From NCBI GenBank assembly GCA_015680685.1, contig MNCI01026966.1:248902-312901 (forward strand): DNA of 64,000 nt. The letters run 5' to 3'. Position 1 is the first letter of the stretch. Every line of letters starts with the position of its first letter. Positions 56,350 to 64,000 of this stretch are shown here, in pieces. Origin of the DNA: Gnetum montanum (taxonomy: Eukaryota > Streptophyta > Gnetopsida > Gnetales > Gnetaceae). Position numbers and translations under genes: made by a program. The notes beneath the pieces are model-generated. The model did no database searches. It saw only the letters and a list, made by a program, of their open reading frames with translations, and had not been told where the DNA came from.

Positions 56350-58650
56350 TTTGAAGCCAAAGTTAAGACCTTTTATTATGACTACACTAGGCCTAGCTAG
56401 GACTATGTTGGTTAGTGTAGTTGGGATAGATCCCAATGTAATTAGTATTACTAGATGAATTTCCAAGTTTGTTATGGTTATTTTTGGGGTCTTGATGGTA
56501 TATATGGCTAGTTCAATCGATTGGTTTTGGATATTGATGAATTTGACATCATTTTAACCCTTTGGAAGCTACAAATGATATCAAACACTAGTGACTATGC
56601 TAGGACTATGCTAGCCAACATAGATGCATGGGAAAAATGGGTTTGTGAAGTCTCAAAATTGATACTAGCATTCCACCAACTTCCTAGGGAAATGTAGGAT
56701 CCTAGAGAGGCTAAATGTGCCATTTGGATGTCAAAAAAGGCTACTGAAGGTGGAGTTCTGGCACCAACACCTCATGACTACGTTGGCTATCATAGTTAAG
56801 AATTTATTCAATGTAGTTGAGTCAAAACCTAAGCTTTTCATAGTTAAACATGGCCAAATTACAACTAGCTTTAAAATTATAGGCTCTTAGGCTTTTTGAA
56901 TTAGGTTTTTGGTCATTTTGAGAGTTGTGATTTTGGTTTAATGATCCTTGAGTAGGGACTACATTGATACTATGCTGGCCAACATAGTCCCATGCTTGCC
57001 CTAGCATAGATCAATAAAATCTAGCATTCTCATGGTTAAAACAAAGTGAATTATGACTAGGAAATGTTGAATAATGTTATAGGTTTTTCAAGTCAAATTT
57101 TAGGACATTCGAAATGTTGTAATACTAGCCAAACCAACTCACAACCATGGCCACATTGGGACTATCCTAGCTGGTGTAGTCTTGGCCTCTCTTAGCATAG
57201 TATGATGTGAATTTTGGCTTTTGATGAGTATATATGATCAATAGAGTATCCCTTTAGGTTCCTAGAGTTATCAGTGTTCCTAGCTAGGGTTTTGGCTTAG
57301 GATGGTTGATTCTAAAGGTTGTTTAGGCATTGAAATGATGATTTCCCACTTGGACTATGCTGGATAGCATAGTTGACCTTGGCCTTAGTGTAGATGAGGG
57401 AAACCTAGTATTTCCAAGGTTGAAAAAAGATGGAATTTTAGATGGATAAGGCAAAACAAGATTCTAGATTTTCATGTTAAGTCTTGTACTACTTAGAGTC
57501 TCACATCATTTGTCAAACCAGCCTAGAACTATGACTATGCTAGACAATGTAATCCAAGCCTACTCCATCATAGTTATAAAATTAATTTTAAATTTTGATG
57601 AAATTTCATGATTGATGAACAAGTTTCTTGAGTTCTTGGATCACTAGTATTTAAAAGTATGGTTTCAAGTTCAAGATGGTTAATTTTGATGGTTTTTTTT
57701 GTTCTAAATTGATCCTACAACCTTGGACTACACTAGCTAGCATATCCTAGCATATAGTTGAGGGGTGTAGGATGAGTTTTATTGATTTTTAACTTGGTTT
57801 ACATGGTTTAGTGGTCTTTGAGGTCTCTGATAGGGTTCTAGGATTGAGATGATGTACTAGCAAGCTGATTTGACATGTCCATGAAATATTTTAGTGTTTC
57901 CATAGTGGAACTACACTAGTAGCATAGTCCCAAGCATCCTCATCATAGTTCTAGGCTAGGAATGGGATTTCGCCTACTTCTGTTTCATAGTTTTCTAGTA
58001 TAGGATCATCAAAGGGAGTGTGAAGCCCAAGATATGTCAATTTTAAGGCTACTTATGATTTTTAGTTATCCATCATCACCCAACTAAATTGGGACTACAT
58101 TGGCCAATGTAGTCCTAGTCATCCCTAATGTAGTATGAAGGTGGGAGTAAGAATTATTCCATTTTTACTTGGTTTTCTTACATTTTAGGATTAGCAAAGA
58201 CTCTAGGATCCAAAGTGTATTATTTTGGAGGCTATTTTTGGCTTTTGGTCTTTATCTCTTATTCAACTACACTAGAACTACATTGGCTAGTGTAGTTAAG
58301 TTCTTCCCTACCATAGTCCATGCAAGAGAAATGTTCTTTGGTACTTTTTGATCATTCTTGTGAAGTTCTAGAGGTATCAGAGGTTATAGCTAGGTTTTGG
58401 TGTATGGTGTAATAATTTTGGAGTCAATTAGAAGTTTTTTTGGTGGTGGAAAACATTATCACACTTGGTACTATGTTGGCTAGCATAGTTAGGCTATTGG
58501 CCAGTGTAGTTACTCAAAATAGTAAGTGTTGTGATTTTTTGATTTTCTTGGTATTCGGTGATTTCTTCTATCAACTCCTAGTTTCTTGTTTTGGGAATAA
58601 GATTTTTGGTTTAAATGTGGCATGGATGGATGCCTAGGAGGTGGGATCTA
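56350..58650. repeat. Degenerate tandem repeat, unit about 188 bp, with palindromic core
   Basis: About twelve units each start with a core like GGACTATGCTGGCTAGCATAGT. They occur near 56402, 56596, 56775, 56965, 57165, 57356, 57535, 57727, 57909, 58093, 58273 and 58468 (spacing about 179-200 bp). A second CATAGT often follows about 15-25 bp later, then an AT-rich part with TTTTGATGAA or AATTTTGG words. Divergence between units is high. Similar cores occur in the LTR of G (33220-33480). Confidence 0.75.
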
Positions 58651-59131
58651 GTAGTGGTTGGAGTTTGGAATCCATTTCAAGGCTTTTGGATGCTTAAACC
58701 ATAACATAGTTACCATTAAGAAGTTAGAATCCAAGTGTATTAGATTTTTATTGGCTTGTTGGAGAGATGCCTAGTGGGGCCCACCTTAAGTTGAATTGTT
58801 AAATGAATTTTTACCATCAATGCAGCATAGTCCTACCTTCTAATTCTAATCATGGAGTTAAGTGATACTTATGTAAGCATTTTGAAAAATCAGGGTTTCA
58901 ATAATCATAGCATAAGTTTGGGATTGGTTATCACATTAGAATTTTACACAAACCAAATTTCTCACTCACTTCCAACCTACAGTGTCTAGTATTAGATCTC
59001 TAATTTTTTCCTTACTTCAAAAAAACCTATCTCAACATTGTCTAGCTATCCTACACCAAGGAGCTAGCACAATTACTATAGGACTTTGAAAGGTTTAAAG
59101 ATCTTGTTGATTTTGACACCACTCATTCAAG
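58651..59131. other. Spacer, possible upstream region of the broken gene
   Basis: No repeat or frame recognised. It directly precedes the ATG at 59132. Confidence 0.4.
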
Positions 59132-62100
59132 ATGTCTAAGAGGAGAGCTTCAACGAGTAAAAATCTAGCCTTGGAGGAGGTTGACATAGCTACTAGAGGA
59201 CGTTCCAACCTACCATGTCCCATTTTGAAAGAAGGGCATTCCAGCATCACTCCCAAGTATATAATTCCTAATTTTTTAAAGGAAATTTTGGTAGAAATGT
59301 AGGCATTTTTGTTTGTGTAAGTTTATGCTTTGGTTAAAATTGGATTTGATAAAATTTATACATTAGATTTAGGTCCTATTCATGGGGTTTTGGTGTTGGG
59401 ATTAGCCTATGCCTAGTTATAAATTTTTTTTCAGTCTTTTCTATGTGTTTTTGGGCTTTTCCCACAAAAAGCAAGCCACTTTTGTGTTTTTTTTTGTATG
59501 GAAAAGGTTATTATTTTCTATTTTTTGTGGCCATACGATTGTAGTACTATGTTTAATAGTCAAAATAGTGGTTGAAACACTAGATTCTAAATTATGGTGA
59601 ATTTTCTATGAATTTTTTGTAAGATAGTACACATGGGTTTTATGTAGTTTTTTGCTATTTTTCATGTTGTTTTCCTAATATTTTCTAAAAAAATGGCTAA
59701 GACTTTTTGTGTTCTCAAGTTATGGGTTTTTAGTTCATTTTTTATAGTTTCAAATGATTAATTTTTGGTTTCGGCCCATGGAAAATGAGTTCTTAGCCTA
59801 CTTTCTCCAAAACTTTAGTGTGATGGTATGGTCATAGTTGGCTTTGGAGACTGCATTAGTGATTGTAGAGACCCTACTAGCCCATTTTACACGTATGATC
59901 ATGAAGTTTATTGTTGATGATTTTGAAACCCATGTTGAAGGTGAGCTATGTGATAACAAGCATATTGTAGGAACTTGTAATTCGTCTAAGATTTTTGACA
60001 TTCTAGAGTGCCTCCAATATAATGCTAATAACACATTGCTTGTTGGCCACCATGTTAACATGCTATTTCAGAATACTCCTAGCACTATTTTCCATTTAGA
60101 GGGGCAAGTATGAAATTAAGTTTTTTTTTGTTAAATTTTTATTTTCTTAGGTAATTTTTATTTTTTAATGTTTTTATTTTAATTGTGTTATGATTGTAGG
60201 TACAAGGTTGATGACTATGGACAAATCAAAATGGACCAACTCTTACCTTTAGCCGAAACAAGGTTGGAAGTGTTTACCAAAGGCCAAGTTATGAGGCTCA
60301 CTATGATTGAGAAACTCAAAGATGACTTTGGTAGATATACCATGATCCATTCCAAAGCCTACTACAGGTGCTTGGAAAATGGAATAGCCCATAGTTGGTG
60401 GGGAATCCCTGATTTTGACATGGATATGTGTATCCACTTTAGTACCCCCACATTTCCTTCATTTGGCAAGACAAGAATATATTTTTTCTCTTTTGTTACA
60501 TTTTATTTTGATACTATGTTAACCTTCTCATGGTTACATGGTTATAAAATGTCTAATATTTAAGTGTTTGAATGGTTTTGTTGATATGGTTATAGATTTG
60601 ATTTTTTTTGTTACACTTGTTATGTTTTGGTTTTATGCAATGTGTCTATGCCTAAGCTGATTGACCTTTTGTTGTATTGTAGGGGCTACCTCCTCTTCCA
60701 TCATCATGTTTGTCATTTCAAGATGCTTTGAGGATACTATCATCCTTAAGTATGATAATGTGAATTCAGTGTAGTAGTGGGTGGCTTGTAGGATGCTTAG
60801 AAACATCCAAGCAAACATTACTGATGCAAATTTACTTGATCTTTTCATGGCTCTTAGCCCAATCATCCCTACCCCTAAGATGGTGAACATCATTGAATCC
60901 TTTAAAAAAGGGATGAAGAAGTTCATCGCTTAGGTTCATGGTGTGCTTTTCGTCTTGGCCATCAATGAGTCCACATTTAGTGACCTCTTTAGCATTTCTC
61001 TCAAGGGATTAAAGATTTTCATCAAAGTTGGTAAAGAGGTGGACCACTGGGAGGAAGTGGAAGAGTGGTTAAACACTCATCATGACCACAAGGGATTATC
61101 TCTTAACTAGTTCAAGGTTGTAGAGGCTATAGAGGCATAGCCCTTGTTCTACTTCATGAAATAAGGTCCTTTTAGAGGGTACTCACTTTAACTGGTCTAC
61201 TCATTTGGCTTCCAGGCTACGTGGGGAGATCCTTAAACTTTGGAACAATCTTATGATGAAATGCCACATTCATTATTAATTTTTCATGGAATATCTAAGG
61301 ATGTTCATGGAGTTATTGGTGGTGAGGAAGGATGGGAAATGGATAAGCCAAGATCCATCCCAACTCTTGAAGCCTTGGGTGAAACATGTTTCCCCACCCC
61401 CCCATGTAGGCTTATAACCAACTAGAGGACATTAGGGAGTCATTGTCTATAATCACTAAGGAACTTAGTGGTAGGCATTGTGCTTCCCCTGAAAGCATGA
61501 GGGTTGAGCACAAGAACATTTAAAAGGCTAAGACATTACTTACTAAATTTGAAGGTGTAGCTATAGCCAAATTGGAGAGGCCTATGGTTGAGGAAGCAAC
61601 CCTAATGATTGAGAAACCCTTCAAGAAGAGATTTGTTGTTGGACTCAGCTAGGCATGTAATGTGGTTATAGGTATGTTTTAGTTTTTTTTATGTTTTAAA
61701 TTTTTTTAATTTTTTAGGTTATGTTATTTTTTTTAGGTAAAATGGGATAAGTTATTCTATGTCTTATTTTTGTTGGTCTTGTAGGCAAACAACAAGAATT
61801 AGTGGCCTAAGTAGTAGTAGTAGAGGTAGAACAAAAGTGTCTAGCATAGAATCTCGTACAAATGCATGAGGATGAGGGGTTATCCAATGTTTCATTGAAT
61901 GACTTTGATGCTATATTTAACCCCTCATAGGTAGGTGAACTCCTTGCTATCATTTTAGATGATGCTCTAGGTATATGTGCATCTTGTTTCATACATTTAA
62001 GCTTTGTTGTTTTATGTTTAAGCTTGTTCTTAATCATTGATTGGTTATTATACTTGTTGTAGCTATTGAGCTTTAGCCCACTAATTCATCCTCCACATTT

Positions 62101-63061
62101 CACATGAAGCCATGGTTGGACACTCCTAATAAGAGGAAATTTATACATGGAATGGTTGAAGACATGATCGATTGGTTGTAATAGATTACTCCCAATGTTG
62201 GTAAAAGCTTAGCTTATCTTGAATTTTTAGTTTTTGTAGTTGTATTATTTTAGTCGTCCTATTTTTTCACCACTTCTTGGTTATTTGTTCATTAATTTTT
62301 TTGCATATGTCTTGTTATGTTGTTTTTATTGTCTAAGATTAGATGGGATTCTAAACACCTGATTGAGATTGATGCCTTGCCTAGCTTACCATTGAATATA
62401 GAGAATGTTCTAGGAAAGTTGTATGAAAGTGCCATTAAATGTGCATTTTCATGTGCTAATACTTTTTGGGAAACCCAACGTTCTAATGATTTTTTATGAA
62501 AATGAGTTATAGCATTGGAAAGGGCAAACAAGAAGTTGGTTGAGGTAAAGAGAGATCTTAAAGATCACAAGGAATTTGTGGAGGCCCAAGTGATCAATAG
62601 GAGTTCCTTACAAACTAAAGATATTGAATGAGCAAGCTATTGGAATGCCATCCATGGCAAGGTTGACCTTGCTAGAGAGGTTATTGAATAGAAACTTTAG
62701 ATGGACTTATTGGAAGGTAAGGCTAGTGAGTGATGGGACTACTATGCATGGGTCCTAGAGTGGGGCCATGCACAAAAAGATTACAAAAAGAAGTATAAGG
62801 CTGAACATGAAGCCTATCTTAAGTGGTTGAAAGAGAAGTCCACCGAATGATGCAAGTTAGAGCTATTAGTGAAGAGGATTCAAGCAGAGAGTATCTTCAA
62901 GCCATTTGAAGGCTCTCTAATAGTGGCTAATTCTCCATCTTCTCAAGTCTCTACTACCTATGGGGAGGTGCTTACCGCTATGTTTTCACAAGAGCCACCT
63001 ACATGGACCAAGATTGATGAAAGAAACATCTTTGTAGGTATTAATCTTGGGAATGTTGACT
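59132..63061 (+). pseudogene. Broken, apparently intron-containing gene of unknown function
   Basis: Candidate exons on the plus strand, with GT...AG-like borders: 59132 (MSKRRASTSKNLALEEVD) to about 59295; 59820-60107 (LALETALVIVETLLAHFTRM to FHLEGQ|gtatg); 60200-60470 (YKVDDYGQIKMDQLLPLAET ... CLENGIAHSWWGIPDFDMDM); then from about 60684. Later parts are 60914-61430 (FSISLKGLKIFIKVGKEVDH), 62340-62500 (IRWDSKHLIEIDALPSLPLN) and 62510-63061, a charged, probably coiled-coil part (ERANKKLVEVKRDLKDHKEF, ending in IFVGINLGNVD). T-rich stretches with TTGTAG ends separate them. Many in-frame TAG/TAA/TGA and a phase mismatch at the second junction mean it is dead. I recognise no family; a host gene fragment or a gene of a DNA transposon are both possible. 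Confidence 0.5.
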
Positions 63062-64000
63062 AGGCCCAAATGACTGAAGATCAAATCCTCCATCATTTGA
63101 AGATTGGTCTTTGAAGCCTCTCTCTAGAAGATGTTGCTATAGATACCTCTCAAGTTTGCTTATTTTATTTTGTTTTAGCATGTTTTATTTTGGTTTAATT
63201 TAATTTAATTTGGTTTCATGTTTCGATTACTTATTAGACTTATGTTATTGTGGTAAAGGTACCAAGTGACATCAGTGGACCTAGTGGTGATGACATTAGA
63301 GATGCTCCTTAGCCTCCTCTGGTAGCACCTTAGCACCATCAGTTGAACATGTCTTCAACTGTTTCATTTGTAGTTAATGCTCATCTTGTTATGATGTTGT
63401 GGTTGCAATTAGCCATAGATGTTTGAGAGATAGTTTATTATTTTATGTCTTTTTTAAGCCTTAATCACACTATGTGACAAATATTTAAACTATTATCATT
63501 TATTTAAATTTTAATTTTTTACATGTTTTGATGCTTAATATTTTATTCATGTTATATGTTTTATGTTCTAAAATAAAAGGCATGAAAGGTAAATTGTAAA
63601 CAAAAATGAATCTTAGGCTATGTGTGAAGTAAATTTAAATAATGTAAAACAAAGTACAGAAAAATGGTACATGCACATAATAATTAAGCTAGACTAAGAT
63701 GGCTATAGGAAGAGAAGGATACATGGTTATAGGTGCAAGGGAAAATGAATTGGAGAGGGAATACATTAATTGTACAAGTTCTTCCTAATATTTGAAAGAT
63801 TAGAAAATGTATATGATATACTTTGCATAATCTTGTATTCCCCATTTCCTTCACTAACCACGTTAAGTGGTACCTCTTCCCATGGCACATTCATGGGCCC
63901 ATCATTGTTAGTTTTAGCTTGTCAAATTCATGGGTAATAGTAGAAGCTTCTTCTTGAAACTTGACTTTGCACATTTGTTTGAAGTCAATGTTGTTGATTG
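63062..64000. other. AT-rich end of window, nothing recognised
   Basis: 63180-63240 and 63460-63560 are T-rich. The 68-codon minus frame at 63684-63890 has no recognisable motif. The last exons of the broken gene could extend into 63258-63420, but I cannot support it. Confidence 0.4.

Noticed and set aside
1-64000. Plant virus or pararetrovirus integration
   Set aside because: No movement protein or coat-type zinc finger with virus-like order was seen. All RT-bearing parts sit in LTR elements with integrase.

Overview
The window looks like intergenic nuclear DNA of a large, repeat-rich land-plant genome. This rests on LTR elements with 1.0-1.85 kb LTRs, Ty3/gypsy pol of plant type, a plant LINE zf-RVT tail, a Ty1/copia gag fossil, a Met-tRNA primer site and TATAAATA boxes in the LTRs. 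I cannot name the species; a gymnosperm or another large-genome lineage is a guess. I find no rRNA, tRNA, CRISPR or clearly intact host gene. Almost every coding region is a decayed transposon ORF.

Layout. (1) 1-21.4 kb is a nest on the minus strand. The base is an old Ty3/gypsy element E (gag, protease, RT, RNase H and integrase, 14.7-20.2 kb; LTR about 20.35-21.4 kb). Its integrase is split by A1, a complete element (5760-14706) with a perfect 5-bp target duplication GTTCT, and again by A2 (LTR 3930-5588). A2's gag is in turn split by D (LTR ending at 3456), which runs off the left edge. (2) 21.4-32.4 kb is AT-rich and old. It holds a fossil of a DUF7869-type protein, a copia gag fossil, a 5'-truncated LINE tail, and element F, a short LTR element whose internal protein has no recognisable gag or pol domain. 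(3) 32.4-55.4 kb is a second nest. Element G (minus; RT, RNase H, a second RNase H, integrase) resembles the Tat lineage. It is split by B-plus (35678-42406, plus strand, perfect target duplication AGTAG) and by B-minus (44697-55074, minus strand, near-matching flanks). B-minus contains a solo LTR, C, inside its gag. (4) 55.4-58.7 kb is degenerate repeat sequence, including a tandem repeat of about 188 bp built round a palindrome. (5) 59.1-63.1 kb holds a broken, apparently intron-containing gene of unknown function. The rest is AT-rich.

Main result. Elements A1 and B carry gag plus an aspartic protease but no RT, RNase H or integrase. A2 and D are incomplete but share their gag, primer site and LTR ends. 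All have the same unusual primer-binding site (TGGYRCTAGAAGGAGGG-like), the same LTR start (TGAAACACC), the same polypurine tract (CAACAAAGAGGG...) and the same LTR box (CCTTGGATGGTCT-like). G, which has pol, shares the LTR start, polypurine tract and box, so it is the best candidate for the autonomous partner. Each family also carries its own dense array of short palindrome-derived motifs in LTR and leader. Several single Ns flanked by exact direct or inverted copies look like assembly scars.
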